NCBI GenBank assembly: GCA_023435565.1
Contig: JAEYRN010000017.1
Location: 101,215 to 165,214 of the forward strand
DNA: 64,000 nucleotides
Origin: Bacillota bacterium
GTDB taxonomy: Bacteria > Bacillota > UBA4882 > UBA8346
Direction of reading: 5' to 3'
In this document: positions 25,882-34,987 of the stretch, piece after piece
Layout: every line of letters begins with the position of its first letter
Numbering within the stretch: position 1 is the first letter of the stretch
Translations under genes and position numbers: made by a program
Notes under the pieces: model-generated
Told to the model about the DNA's origin: nothing
Database searches by the model: none
The model's input: only the letters and a program-made list of their open reading frames with translations

Positions 25882-26021
25882 CCTTAGTAAACCGTAGCAA
25901 AAGCCCAAAGTTTTCCTGTGGGCTTAAAATTTGAAAACTGGCATATCCTAAAAATAAATGACCATTTAGGAAAAAGGAAATTGGAATTTGAAACAGATCA
26001 TGGTATATTGTGGGGGACTAC

Positions 26022-27329
26022 CTACAAACTCCGGTTTTGCTTATTCCAATAATGATTGAAATACCAATTCCCTTTAGGCTTCGATTCATTAGGCTCCCGT
26101 TTCGCATTTTCAATTGCCTCATTTATAAGTCCCGTTTCTTCCATAAATATCGTTTTTGATAACCCGGCCAGTCTTTCAGCCGATAACTTTTCCGGGATTG
26201 CCTCTTCATAAAGCTGCCGAAATTTCTCCTCCAATCGGTCCCGCTCCCCTTGAAACCATTTATAATCAATCTGTCCAGCCATAATTAGCCGGTGTACCCT
26301 TTCGCGTAATTTCCAATAATCAATTGCCGCCATTTCTTCTTCTTCCTTAAATAACGGGGCTTCCTCAACTAACCATATTGGCTTGAAAACGGATATACAG
26401 GGAGTAGATGCACCGGTTACCCAGTAAGAGCTAATTTTATGCCCTATTGAAGCTATATAACTGCCGGTTGTATGGTCCCCAATAAAACCGCCTCCGTGCA
26501 TACAAACACTCTGTAGGGAATTTTTACGAAATTGCCTACCCTCGGTTTTTGGATCATGGGTACGTAACACCTTTTTCATTGTGTCGATGGTAATTTGTCC
26601 TTTTTCATTTTCAAGCATCGAACGGCAAGTTGTAATTCGCTCATTGGCCCCGCTTAAATGGGTTACCAAATGATTAGTATAACAATCACGGAAATTAAAT
26701 TCCTTTTCATTACGGCACCATCCTTTGTCTAATGCATGTTTAATCAGGTCCGGATGGCATTTATCAAAATCAATGCCAATAGTGAGAAAATTAGAAATAC
26801 AATAGATATCCTCCACTTTTTTGGCTGCCCAGTATTGCCCGGCAGTCTCCACTACCCAGGCTGATCGCTGATCGGCAATTAAAAAGGAGTTATGATAAGT
26901 GAATGGTTTTTCAAAGCCGCAATTACCGCCTTGACCGTATGTTTCTAAGAGGCCTACAATCATTTTCACGGCTTCATCGGTATTTCGGCAACGTTCCAAG
27001 GCGATACGGACCATATCCATGCCAAGTAAGGCCGGAGGGCCGTATTTTTCCTTTGTAAAGACAGCTTCATTTCCGATATTTAACCCAAACTCATTACACC
27101 CCATCTCACAACCCCAGATCCAAGAGGGTTTTAAAAGCATTACTTCATATGTATCTTCAGCTTGGGGAATGGTGATATAAGTTGTTTTCAACTTACTATC
27201 TTGACTATATTTTCGTCGAGGAACCCGGACCATTATATGAGGTTCATTTGGCTGCCGATCGCTGTTTTTAGCAAACAAAACCGCTCCATCTTTAGTCGAA
27301 TTGCCCAAGGCTACCATTGTGTCGCACAT
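26022..27329 (-). CDS. C69-family (secernin-like) dipeptidase
   Basis: The 435-residue protein begins MCDTMVALGNSTKDGAVLFAKNSDR, typical of secernin-type C69 N-terminal nucleophile hydrolases, where Cys2 becomes the catalytic N-terminus after Met removal. GGNCGFEKPFTYHNSFLIAD and ERITTCRSMLENEKGQI are further family-like stretches. It should cleave dipeptides or amide bonds in the cytosol. An upstream in-frame start at 27374 would bury Cys2, so the ATG at 27329 with AAGGGGG upstream is chosen. It follows prmA on the same strand after a 70-bp gap holding a 12-bp hairpin. Confidence 0.87.
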   Translation of the reverse strand: MCDTMVALGNSTKDGAVLFAKNSDRQPNEPHIMVRVPRRKYSQDSKLKTTYITIPQAEDTYEVMLLKPSWIWGCEMGCNEFGLNIGNEAVFTKEKYGPPALLGMDMVRIALERCRNTDEAVKMIVGLLETYGQGGNCGFEKPFTYHNSFLIADQRSAWVVETAGQYWAAKKVEDIYCISNFLTIGIDFDKCHPDLIKHALDKGWCRNEKEFNFRDCYTNHLVTHLSGANERITTCRSMLENEKGQITIDTMKKVLRTHDPKTEGRQFRKNSLQSVCMHGGGFIGDHTTGSYIASIGHKISSYWVTGASTPCISVFKPIWLVEEAPLFKEEEEMAAIDYWKLRERVHRLIMAGQIDYKWFQGERDRLEEKFRQLYEEAIPEKLSAERLAGLSKTIFMEETGLINEAIENAKREPNESKPKGNWYFNHYWNKQNRSL

Positions 27330-27354
27330 TTGGAAACCCCCTTTTCTTTCCCGT

Positions 27355-27398
27355 CTTCGTGTTCTTATCTTCACACAAAGGGCACGAAGAACACGAAG
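27355..27398. repeat. CTTCGTGTTCTT inverted repeat
   Basis: CTTCGTGTTCTT (27355-27366) pairs perfectly with 27387-27398 in the prmA/C69 gap. Related ACGAAG-ACACGAAG motifs recur at 55.27, 60.14 and 60.22 kb. Confidence 0.65.
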
Positions 27399-27399
27399 T

Positions 27400-28323
27400 T
27401 TAGACTTTAAATTGTACTATCAATCCCACCCAACCATCTTCAGAGATGTGTTTGGTCATTACAAGACCTTGTTTAGTCAAACATTCCAATACTTCCGGAA
27501 ATCGTTCTTCAATGATTCCCGAAGCCAAAAACATCCCTCCCGGTGCTAAGACCTTCACCAATTGAGGAGTGATTTCAATAATCGCATTGGCAATAATATT
27601 AGCAACCACCAGGTTAAACTTGAAATCCTGCGGCCGTTCCAATAAGTCACTCTCATAAACTTCAATCAACCGCTCCATCCGATTACGCTTGATATTTTCC
27701 AAAGCTACTTTAACCGCGACTGGATCAATATCCGTAGCAAAAATTTTTTTAGCGCCCAATTTAGCGCCAGCCAATGCTAGTATTCCGGAACCTGTCCCCA
27801 CATCAAGCATTTCTGTTTGAGGGGTAATTATTTCTTGAAGTAATTTGAGACAAATCCTGGTAGTTGGGTGAGTACCGGTTCCGAATGCCATACCCGGATC
27901 CAGTTCAATAATTATTTCGCCGCTTACAGGAGAATACTCTTCCCAACTTGGTTTAATAACTATCTTTCCGACCTTCTCCGGCTTAAAATACTGTTTCCAG
28001 GCTTCTGCCCAATCCTCTTCCCTAACCTGTTGTAACTCAAACTCAACTTCATTGCCAATTACCTCAAAGACCCGTTTTTTGATGATGGTCAAACGCTCAC
28101 CTAAACGGTCATCCACTGGAAAATAAGAACGGACGCCAAAATGGTCGGGAATAAAAAATTCTTTACCCAGATATTCATCATCCTGAATTAGTCTATCTCT
28201 TAGAATATCGGGATCATCAAAAACAACTCCACCGGCGCCTTCTTCCTGAAATATTTCCGCGATAATCTCGCCATATTCGGCTGGGACTTTAACTTTCACT
28301 TCGCACCAATTGAACCCGTTCAT
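27400..28323 (-). CDS. prmA: Ribosomal protein L11 methyltransferase
   Basis: The 307-residue protein has the PrmA N-terminal substrate domain (CEVKVKVPAEYGEIIAEIFQEEGAGGVV) and a class I SAM fold with DPGMAFGTGTHPTTR, DVGTGSGILALAGAKLGA and VVANIIANAI. It methylates L11. Its place just after dnaJ is conserved in Firmicutes. GGAGG precedes the ATG at 28323. A terminator in the dnaJ-prmA gap implies reduced read-through from the heat-shock promoter. Confidence 0.95.
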   Translation of the reverse strand: MNGFNWCEVKVKVPAEYGEIIAEIFQEEGAGGVVFDDPDILRDRLIQDDEYLGKEFFIPDHFGVRSYFPVDDRLGERLTIIKKRVFEVIGNEVEFELQQVREEDWAEAWKQYFKPEKVGKIVIKPSWEEYSPVSGEIIIELDPGMAFGTGTHPTTRICLKLLQEIITPQTEMLDVGTGSGILALAGAKLGAKKIFATDIDPVAVKVALENIKRNRMERLIEVYESDLLERPQDFKFNLVVANIIANAIIEITPQLVKVLAPGGMFLASGIIEERFPEVLECLTKQGLVMTKHISEDGWVGLIVQFKV

Positions 28324-28341
28324 GGAACCTCCTGCAAATAG

Positions 28342-28367
28342 GTAAAAAGAGGAGTGCTTACTCCTCT
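28342..28367 (-). terminator. Rho-independent terminator after dnaJ
   Basis: On the minus strand AGAGGAGT pairs with ACTCCTCT (28348-28355 and 28360-28367), followed by TTTTT. It separates the heat-shock genes from prmA. Confidence 0.85.
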
Positions 28368-28392
28368 CTTAAAATCGCAATGATTTTCCTTT

Positions 28393-29532
28393 CTATTTAA
28401 ACGCGTCTTTCACTTTACTAATAAAGCCTTTATCATCAGCCGATAGGTCTTCGCCGAAAGATAAAGCCAATTTCTTTAGTAATTCTCGTTGTTCTCCGGT
28501 CAGCTTAGTAGGAACAACCACTCTTACCTTTACAAAATGGTCTCCCCGGCCATGCCCCCTTAGTTGGGGAATACCATGTCCCTTCATTCTAAAGGAAGTG
28601 CCGTGTTGAGTCCCTTCCGGAATCCGTAACTCCACCTTCCCATCAAGGGTATCAACGGAAACAGTAGTTCCTAACGCCGCCTGGGTGACGCTCAATTTTA
28701 TCTCACTATAAACGTCATACCCCTGGCGTTCAAATTTAGGATGGGCTTTGACGTAGATATAAATATATAAGTCCCCGGAGGAACCGCCTCTGGTCCCGGC
28801 CTCTCCTTCTTGTGAAACTCTCAAACGAGAACCGCTCTCAACTCCGGCCGGAATTTTAACTTCAATTTTTCGGTTTTTACGTACCCGGCCGCTACCGCCA
28901 CATTCGGTACAAGGTGTTTCAATGGTTTTTCCTTCACCTTGACATTTTTCACAGGTTCTAACATTGACAAACCTGCCAAAAGCGGTATTTTGAGTGACCT
29001 GGACCTGCCCTGTTCCGTTACAATTTGGACAAGTCTTGATCGGGGTCCCAGGTTTAGCCATATTCCCTTTACAGGTCGGGCAAACTTCAGTCCTGGGAAT
29101 CTCAACCGTAGTCTCTTTCCCGAATGCCGCTTCTTCAAAAGAAATCTCCATATCAAAGCGGAGATCGTTACCCCGTTGAGGACCGTTGCGCTGACGGGAA
29201 CTACGTCCGCCGCTGCCACCGAAAAACATATCAAAAATATCCCCAAATCCATCGAATCCGAAATCCCCAAACCCGCCGCCGAATCCCCCGGCGCCAAAGT
29301 TTGGATCGCTCGCTGCATGCCCATATTGATCATAAGCGGAACGTTTTTGAGAATCGCTAAGGACGCTATAGGCCTCATTTACTTCTTTAAACTTGGCTTC
29401 GGCCTCTTTAGGATTATCCTTATTAACATCGGGATGATACTGCCGGGCCAGTTTCCGGTAAGCCTTTTTTACCTCTTCGTCGGTAGCGGTCTTTGGAACT
29501 CCCAATACTTCGTAATAATCTCGTTTTGCCAT
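28393..29532 (-). CDS. dnaJ: Chaperone DnaJ (Hsp40)
   Basis: The 379-residue protein is a full type I DnaJ: J domain with HPD at 33-35, a Gly/Phe-rich linker (GAGGFGGGFGDFGFDGFGDI), four CxxCxGxG-type zinc motifs (CPTCKGNM, CPNCNGTG, CEKCQGEG, CTECGGSG) and a C-terminal client-binding part. It activates DnaK ATPase and delivers substrates. The first zinc motif ends GNM rather than the usual GxG. The gene follows dnaK after a 72-bp gap with a 12-bp hairpin. GAAGGGA precedes the ATG. Confidence 0.97.
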   Translation of the reverse strand: MAKRDYYEVLGVPKTATDEEVKKAYRKLARQYHPDVNKDNPKEAEAKFKEVNEAYSVLSDSQKRSAYDQYGHAASDPNFGAGGFGGGFGDFGFDGFGDIFDMFFGGSGGRSSRQRNGPQRGNDLRFDMEISFEEAAFGKETTVEIPRTEVCPTCKGNMAKPGTPIKTCPNCNGTGQVQVTQNTAFGRFVNVRTCEKCQGEGKTIETPCTECGGSGRVRKNRKIEVKIPAGVESGSRLRVSQEGEAGTRGGSSGDLYIYIYVKAHPKFERQGYDVYSEIKLSVTQAALGTTVSVDTLDGKVELRIPEGTQHGTSFRMKGHGIPQLRGHGRGDHFVKVRVVVPTKLTGEQRELLKKLALSFGEDLSADDKGFISKVKDAFK

Positions 29533-29553
29533 TTTATATCCCTTCAGTTATAT

Positions 29554-29595
29554 ATGTCGCAATAAATTCTTGAATACCCCGGATTATTGCGACAT
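29554..29595 (-). promoter_or_regulatory. Intercistronic hairpin between dnaK and dnaJ
   Basis: ATGTCGCAATAA (29554-29565) pairs perfectly with TTATTGCGACAT (29584-29595) around an 18-nt loop. There is no T run, so it is more likely an mRNA stability or processing element than a terminator. Confidence 0.65.
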
Positions 29596-29604
29596 GTTTT
29601 ACTT

Positions 29605-31455
29605 TTATTTATCGTCTTGTACTTTATAATCGGCATCAACCGTCGGTCCTTCCGATTGTGGGCCGTACCCGGTCGGGCCTTCGTCCGGTCCGGGGCCGGT
29701 TGCTCCGGCTTGGCCTTGGCCCGCTGCCTGATTGTAGATAGTTGCCGATAGTTCGTGAAGAACTTTCTCTAACGCTTCTTTTTTGGATTTTATCCCCGCG
29801 ATATCCTTGGCAGTTACTGCTTGTTGTAATTCTTCCTTAGCCTTTTGAATCTTTTCAACCTGATTTTTGTCGGCTTTGTCCCCGATATCTTTTAAGGTTT
29901 TATCAACCGTATAAATCATGCTGTCCGCTTCATTAATGGTATCGATTTCTTCACGGCGTCGTTTGTCTTCCTCCGCGTGGGCCTCGGCGTCTTTCACCAT
30001 ATTATTGATCTGGTCGTCATTTAAACCGCTGGAAGAAGTAATTGTGACCTTTTGTTCCTTACCTGTTCCTTTGTCTTTCGCCGATACGTGAACAATTCCG
30101 TTGGCGTCAATATCAAAGGTTACTTCAACCTGAGGAATGCCGCGGGGCGCCGGGGGAATTCCATCCAACCGGAATTGGCCCAAGGTAACATTATCGGCAG
30201 CCATCGGTCTTTCACCCTGAAGAACATGAATGTCAACTGCTGTCTGATTATCGGCGGCAGTGGAAAAGACCTGACTTTTTGAAGTCGGAATCGTCGTATT
30301 TCGGTCAATGATTCTGGTAAAAACACCGCCTAAAGTTTCTAAGCCTAACGATAAAGGAGTAACGTCAAGTAAAACAATATCTTTAACATCTCCAACCAAT
30401 ACACCGGCTTGGATGGCAGCGCCGACCGCCACTACTTCATCGGGGTTAACGCCTTTAAAAGGTTCCTTACCGATAATTTTCTTCACCATTTCCTGGACTG
30501 CCGGAATTCTTATTGAACCGCCAACCATTATAACTTTATCAATGTCTTTTGGTTCTAGTCCCGCATCTGCCAATGCCCGTTTGGTTGGTCCAGCAGTGGC
30601 TTCCACCAAGTCGGCGGTAATTTCCTCGAATTTGGCCCTAGTCAAAGTCATATCTAAGTGACGCGGCTCACCATTGACCGCTGTAATGAACGGCAGATTG
30701 ATAGCGGTTGAGGTTAATCCTGATAATTCGATTTTAGCTTTTTCCGCCGCTTCCCGCAAGCGTTGCATTGCCATTCGATCATTTCGGAGGTCTACGCCTT
30801 GATCTTTTTTAAAATTCTCCGCCATCCAATTAACGACCCGCTCGTCGAAGTCATCGCCACCCAACTTATTATTTCCACTGGTCGCCTTTACTTCAAAAAC
30901 GCCGTCGCCCAACTCTAAGATTGATACGTCAAAAGTGCCTCCGCCCAAATCAAAGACGAGAATTGTATGGTCTTCGCCTTTTTCCAAACCGTAAGCCAAC
31001 GACGCTGCAGTCGGTTCATTAATAATCCTTAGTACTTCCAATCCGGCGATTTTTCCCGCGTCTTTAGTCGCCTGGCGCTGTGAGTCGGAGAAATATGCCG
31101 GTACGGTAATTACCGCTTTCTCAATTTTTTCTCCTAAGTAAGCCTCGGCATCAGCTTTCATCTTTTGAAGAATCATGGCCGAAATTTCTTGAGGCGTATA
31201 ATTTTTGTCATCAATACTGACTTTATAATCAGTTCCCATTCGACGTTTGATCGAAACCACGGTCCGGTCGGGATTGGCCACAGCCTGTCTTTTTGCGACC
31301 TGTCCCACCATACGTTCACCGTTTTTGGAAAAAGCCAATACGGAAGGGGTGGTCCGCCCACCTTCAGCATTTGGAATAACCACTGGTTCTCCGCCTTCCA
31401 TAACTGCCATACATGAGTTAGTTGTACCCAAATCAATACCTAATACCTTTGCCAT
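29605..31455 (-). CDS. dnaK: Chaperone DnaK (Hsp70)
   Basis: The 616-residue protein has all DnaK blocks: GIDLGTTNSCMAVMEGG, DLGGGTFDVSILELGDGVF, VIMVGGSIRIPAVQEMVKK, the linker DIVLLDVTPLSLGLETLGG and a C-terminal lid with a Gly/Pro-rich acidic tail (AAGQGQAGATGPGPDEG). The length fits Gram-positive DnaK, which lacks a 20-25 residue segment of the proteobacterial ATPase domain. It works with DnaJ and GrpE encoded on either side. AGGGGG precedes the ATG at 31455. Confidence 0.98.
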   Translation of the reverse strand: MAKVLGIDLGTTNSCMAVMEGGEPVVIPNAEGGRTTPSVLAFSKNGERMVGQVAKRQAVANPDRTVVSIKRRMGTDYKVSIDDKNYTPQEISAMILQKMKADAEAYLGEKIEKAVITVPAYFSDSQRQATKDAGKIAGLEVLRIINEPTAASLAYGLEKGEDHTILVFDLGGGTFDVSILELGDGVFEVKATSGNNKLGGDDFDERVVNWMAENFKKDQGVDLRNDRMAMQRLREAAEKAKIELSGLTSTAINLPFITAVNGEPRHLDMTLTRAKFEEITADLVEATAGPTKRALADAGLEPKDIDKVIMVGGSIRIPAVQEMVKKIIGKEPFKGVNPDEVVAVGAAIQAGVLVGDVKDIVLLDVTPLSLGLETLGGVFTRIIDRNTTIPTSKSQVFSTAADNQTAVDIHVLQGERPMAADNVTLGQFRLDGIPPAPRGIPQVEVTFDIDANGIVHVSAKDKGTGKEQKVTITSSSGLNDDQINNMVKDAEAHAEEDKRRREEIDTINEADSMIYTVDKTLKDIGDKADKNQVEKIQKAKEELQQAVTAKDIAGIKSKKEALEKVLHELSATIYNQAAGQGQAGATGPGPDEGPTGYGPQSEGPTVDADYKVQDDK

Positions 31456-31535
31456 CTATAGAACCCCCTGTTTCAATATATATTCTTTTTATATAAACAT
31501 TGATTAATAAAATTCTTATTCTTATCTATCTTTAA

Positions 31536-31570
31536 ATAATAGCCAATGATTGATTAATGTTAGCTATTAT
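31536..31570 (-). promoter_or_regulatory. Hairpin at the grpE-dnaK junction
   Basis: ATAATAGC (31536-31543) pairs with GCTATTAT (31563-31570) and overlaps the grpE stop codon. No T run follows. It resembles the hairpins at other junctions of this operon in position. Confidence 0.5.
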
Positions 31571-32157
31571 TGTTTTGGGACCGCAACTTTTACTAAAGCG
31601 GGTCTTATTAACTTACCTTTATATTTATAACCTTTTTGCATTTGCTCAACAACAGTAGTATGCTCGAAGTTATCCGATTCTTCTTGGAGCACTGCCTCGT
31701 GAAGTTGAGGATCAAAAAGTTCGTTGACTGCCGGAACTTCTTCCAGACCGTCGGTTTTAAGTATGCTTTGAAATTGGCGTAAGGTTAATTCCACACCCTC
31801 CTGCCAATTGCAGGCGTTTTCACTGGCCGAATCAAAACAAGCGATTGCTCTCTCCATACTATCGAGCACGGGGAGGATTTTTTTCATTAGTTCTTCCCCG
31901 GCAAATAAGCACAATTGTTCAAACTCCTGCCGGCTACGACGTTTATAATTTTCAAAGTCAGCCTGAGTTCTTAACATCTGGTTGTAAAAGCCGTCCTTTT
32001 CTTGCCTTACTGCAGCCAATTCATTTTCCAATAAGGCAATTTTGGCGTCAGCGTCATTACCCCCAACATTTTCTTCCCCATCCTGTACCGAGTCTTCCAA
32101 ATTTTGTTGAGACTCAAGAATATCCGGTGTTGGTTCGAGTTGTTCTTGCTTGGACAT
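31567..32157 (-). CDS. grpE: Nucleotide exchange factor GrpE
   Basis: The 196-residue protein has an acidic N-terminus, a long coiled-coil helix (LLENELAAVRQEKDGFYNQMLRTQADFENYKRR), and the beta-domain ending VVEQMQKGYKYKGKLIRPALVKVA, all diagnostic of GrpE. It releases ADP from DnaK. It is encoded between the chaperonin gene (18 bp upstream) and dnaK. GGAGG precedes the ATG. Confidence 0.96.
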   Translation of the reverse strand: MSKQEQLEPTPDILESQQNLEDSVQDGEENVGGNDADAKIALLENELAAVRQEKDGFYNQMLRTQADFENYKRRSRQEFEQLCLFAGEELMKKILPVLDSMERAIACFDSASENACNWQEGVELTLRQFQSILKTDGLEEVPAVNELFDPQLHEAVLQEESDNFEHTTVVEQMQKGYKYKGKLIRPALVKVAVPKQ

Positions 32158-32175
32158 GATAACCTCCGTTTAGCT

Positions 32176-33699
32176 TTAATCTTTCATCTTAACTATGGTA
32201 TTAATTCTTAAAATCGCTTCCGCTACCTCACCTGCCGACTTCAAGGCATAGTATTTAACTAAGTAAGGATCATAAACCCCGGTTTGCATCAAATCTTCAA
32301 CCTGCCCGGTTTCACAATTCACCCCTATCCCCAATGAATCCGTTTCTTCCTGGCGGGCCCATACTTCAGCAATTTTTTCTAAATTATTAAACCCGGCATT
32401 GGAGCAAATTTGGGCGATGGGCTTCTTCAAAGCTTCAACTACGCAGTTATAACCATAACGGTTCATATTTGTAGGTGGTTTTTTACTAAGAAGCCGTGCT
32501 ATCCCCAGTTCAATACTGCCGCCACCCGGAACAACTCCTTCATGCCAAGCGGCTTGGACCGCCCCGGCAGCATCTTTGACTATACGTTCTTTCTCTTCAA
32601 CAATTTCTTTTGCATAAGCCCCGACTAAAATCGTAACCATCTTTTGTTCGGGGTAACCCAGAACCCTAATGTTTTTATTATCCTCATCCACAATTACGGC
32701 GGCCGTTTTCCCTATTACCGTTCCAAGCTCTTCAGTTGTTTTTAAAAGGTCTTCCCGCTTTATAGGGCGGGCTCCGGTAAGATCCGCCAGACGCTCCCAT
32801 TCACGCCGGAGTACTCCTTGAACCCCGATGATCCCAAAATCAGTCAAACAAGATTCGGCTTGGTCCGAGATGGACCGATCGGCAAAAACTCCTTTGACCC
32901 CCATTTTAGCAAGGCGAATAATACTTTCATGAAGTAGTTCCTGATTATGAAGTTGTCGATTAAACCCGGCTTCGGTACCTAACGCCTGGTGATCAACTTT
33001 TATTGGTTCCAGGGCGTCGTCAATGATTAGAATCTTTGCGTCTTCAATCCGGCAAGGCATTACTTTATTTAACGGTTCCCGGTTAATGACAGTTCCCGAA
33101 ATTAATTCAGTTATACTTCCTTCAAAAGCAAGAACTTGGTCCGCCAATTTAAACCCGGGTTTAGCTATATAATCCTCTCCCAATGTCCGAACTGCTTTAA
33201 CCACTAAATCCGCCAAACTATGATGGCCACGGGCTGAAATCAATGCAATCCGTTCTAAAAGAGGTGAATCCAACCTGTCAATTGATATTTTTGCTTTTGT
33301 TAAAATTTCTAGAACAGCGTCAATACCAAGCTTAATTCCATCGATAACTTTAATAACCGGGACTCCCTTTATTACCTGATTGGCCCCTTCTGTAATCATA
33401 CCTTCCGTTAAAATTGAAGCGGTAGTAGTTCCATCCCCAACCTTCTCCTCTTGGAGCCGGATTGCATTGATTAGAATTTGAGCGATCGGATGTGTAGTAT
33501 CAATGGTTTTCAAAATGGTAGCCCCGTCATTAGTGACGATTACTTCACCATTTTGGTCGATTAACATACAATCCAAGCCCTTCGGGCCAAAAGTCCCGGC
33601 AACAATTTGTGTTAAAGTCCGAATCGCTTCCAAATTGGTCATTAATGCAGCTAAAGGTTGAATGTTCTCCGATGGTTCCGAACTACGGTTTACTGTCAT
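32176..33699 (-). CDS. Group III (archaeal-like) chaperonin
   Basis: This 507-residue chaperonin is closer to thermosome/CCT subunits than to GroEL: FGPKGLDCMLID (37 on), TNDGATILKTID (56 on), VGDGTTTASILTEGM (87 on) and VVPGGGSIELGIARLL. It lacks the GroEL GGM tail. Bacterial group III chaperonins were described from Carboxydothermus hydrogenoformans, again within the hsp70 operon, and form a built-in-lid complex that needs no GroES. The gene lies between hrcA and grpE, so it is under the CIRCE promoter. The ATG at 33699 with GGAGG 5 bp upstream is preferred to a TTG at 33711. A groESL operon would be expected elsewhere but is not in the window. Confidence 0.93.
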   Translation of the reverse strand: MTVNRSSEPSENIQPLAALMTNLEAIRTLTQIVAGTFGPKGLDCMLIDQNGEVIVTNDGATILKTIDTTHPIAQILINAIRLQEEKVGDGTTTASILTEGMITEGANQVIKGVPVIKVIDGIKLGIDAVLEILTKAKISIDRLDSPLLERIALISARGHHSLADLVVKAVRTLGEDYIAKPGFKLADQVLAFEGSITELISGTVINREPLNKVMPCRIEDAKILIIDDALEPIKVDHQALGTEAGFNRQLHNQELLHESIIRLAKMGVKGVFADRSISDQAESCLTDFGIIGVQGVLRREWERLADLTGARPIKREDLLKTTEELGTVIGKTAAVIVDEDNKNIRVLGYPEQKMVTILVGAYAKEIVEEKERIVKDAAGAVQAAWHEGVVPGGGSIELGIARLLSKKPPTNMNRYGYNCVVEALKKPIAQICSNAGFNNLEKIAEVWARQEETDSLGIGVNCETGQVEDLMQTGVYDPYLVKYYALKSAGEVAEAILRINTIVKMKD

Positions 33700-33720
33700 T
33701 ATAACCTCCAATTCATTTAA

Positions 33721-33753
33721 TCCGGATATTAGTCAGATATAATCAGATCCGGA
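33721..33753 (-). promoter_or_regulatory. Hairpin at the hrcA-chaperonin junction
   Basis: TCCGGAT (33721-33727) pairs with ATCCGGA (33747-33753) in the 109-bp gap between hrcA and the chaperonin gene. It is not followed by T residues. A processing or stability role is inferred. Confidence 0.5.
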
Positions 33754-33808
33754 TGACTAAGGTTATTATTGACAGTCTAAAGCGTTACAATAATACACTT
33801 TCCACTTA

Positions 33809-34855
33809 TTATCTGTTACGTTTACAAATTTGGGTTAATAAATCACTCAGAATTGTAGCCGTATATTCAACCATCGGTAATACTTTGGCGTATTCCATCC
33901 GGGTAGGGCCTAACACGCCGATTACACCTACCGTCCTACCGGCAATTTCATAGCCGGCTGTTACTACACTACAGTCTTGTATCCCATAGTTCTCGTTTTC
34001 TCTACCGATTTTAACTTTAGCGCCTTTTTGAAGGTTATTAGATAAAAGCTTATAGAGACAATCTTCCTCTTCTAAAGCCTTCATTAATGGTTTAAACTTT
34101 AAAATATCCGAGAACTCCGGTTGTTCGAGTATTTTAGTGGCGCCGTCCACAAAAACACGTTCCTGAGAATGTTCGGCGATTGATTTAATTAATACTTTAA
34201 CTGCTTCACTGAAAAATTGATCTTGGAAAACCATTTCCGAACGGAGCTCTTTAATAACATTACTCTGAATGTCCCTAAGATTCATACCCCGCAATTTTTG
34301 GTTTAGCAGATTTGAGATCCGGTCTAATTCCAAGTCGGTAATCTCATTTTCAAATTCAATAATTTTGTTTTCTACATATCCGGTATCGGTAACAAGTAAT
34401 ACTAAAATAGTACTTTGGGAGAGTTTTACTAATTGGATATGTCGAAAAATTGCCGTTTGGATTTGGGGCCCAAGCGCCATCGAAGGATATTTGGTAAATT
34501 GGGTTAATATTTTCGATGTCTGATGGATCACAGTCTCAATTTCACTATGATGTTTTTCTAGTTCATGATAGATGATTTCCACTTCTTTTTCATCCAATTG
34601 ACGCATGGACATCAAAGCGTCCACATAATAGCGGTAACCCTTCTCTGAAGGGACCCTGCCGGCGGAGGTATGGGGCTGTTCCAAATACCCGCCCTCTTCA
34701 AGATCAGCCATTTCGTTACGGATTGTGGCCGGCGATAAACCAAGGTCATACCTGCGGGCAATTGTCCGGGAGCCTACCGGTTCGGCCGAGGCAATATAGT
34801 CGTCGGTAACAACTTTTAAAATCTGTTTCTTTCTCTCATCAAGTTCAGAGGCCAT
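33809..34855 (-). CDS. hrcA: Heat-inducible repressor HrcA
   Basis: The protein of about 348 residues has the winged helix DERKKQILKVVTDDYIASAEPVGSRTIARRYDLGLSPATIRNEM (given in part: SRTIARRYDLGLSPATIRNE), GYLEQPHTSAGRVPSEKGYR and C-terminal VGVIGVLGPTRMEYAKVLPMV. HrcA binds CIRCE to repress chaperone genes and is itself folded by chaperonin. The ATG at 34855 with GGGGTG 6 bp upstream is chosen over the GTG at 34864. The CIRCE element lies 29 bp before the start codon. Confidence 0.97.
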   Translation of the reverse strand: MASELDERKKQILKVVTDDYIASAEPVGSRTIARRYDLGLSPATIRNEMADLEEGGYLEQPHTSAGRVPSEKGYRYYVDALMSMRQLDEKEVEIIYHELEKHHSEIETVIHQTSKILTQFTKYPSMALGPQIQTAIFRHIQLVKLSQSTILVLLVTDTGYVENKIIEFENEITDLELDRISNLLNQKLRGMNLRDIQSNVIKELRSEMVFQDQFFSEAVKVLIKSIAEHSQERVFVDGATKILEQPEFSDILKFKPLMKALEEEDCLYKLLSNNLQKGAKVKIGRENENYGIQDCSVVTAGYEIAGRTVGVIGVLGPTRMEYAKVLPMVEYTATILSDLLTQICKRNR

Positions 34856-34883
34856 TAAGTGCACCCCATCTCATGCAATTTTG

Positions 34884-34910
34884 TTAGCACTCTTGTTTAA
34901 CGAGTGCTAA
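34884..34910. promoter_or_regulatory. CIRCE operator
   Basis: TTAGCACTC (34884-34892), nine bases, GAGTGCTAA (34902-34910): a perfect CIRCE. It lies between the promoter and the hrcA start, so the whole hrcA-chaperonin-grpE-dnaK-dnaJ unit should be HrcA-controlled. Confidence 0.98.
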
Positions 34911-34919
34911 TCTAATTAA

Positions 34920-34948
34920 AAAATATCACTGCTGACTTGGTTTGTCAA
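34920..34948 (-). promoter_or_regulatory. Sigma-A-type promoter of the hrcA operon
   Basis: On the minus strand TTGACA (34948-34943), a 17-bp spacer and TATTTT (34925-34920) lie just upstream of CIRCE. Confidence 0.85.
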
Positions 34949-34987
34949 GTGTTTTAATAATAGTTTAAAGATGAAAATAGTAAACAA

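Noticed and set aside
32176..33699. GroEL
   Set aside because: Thermosome-type motifs and lack of a GGM tail argue against it; no groES is adjacent.
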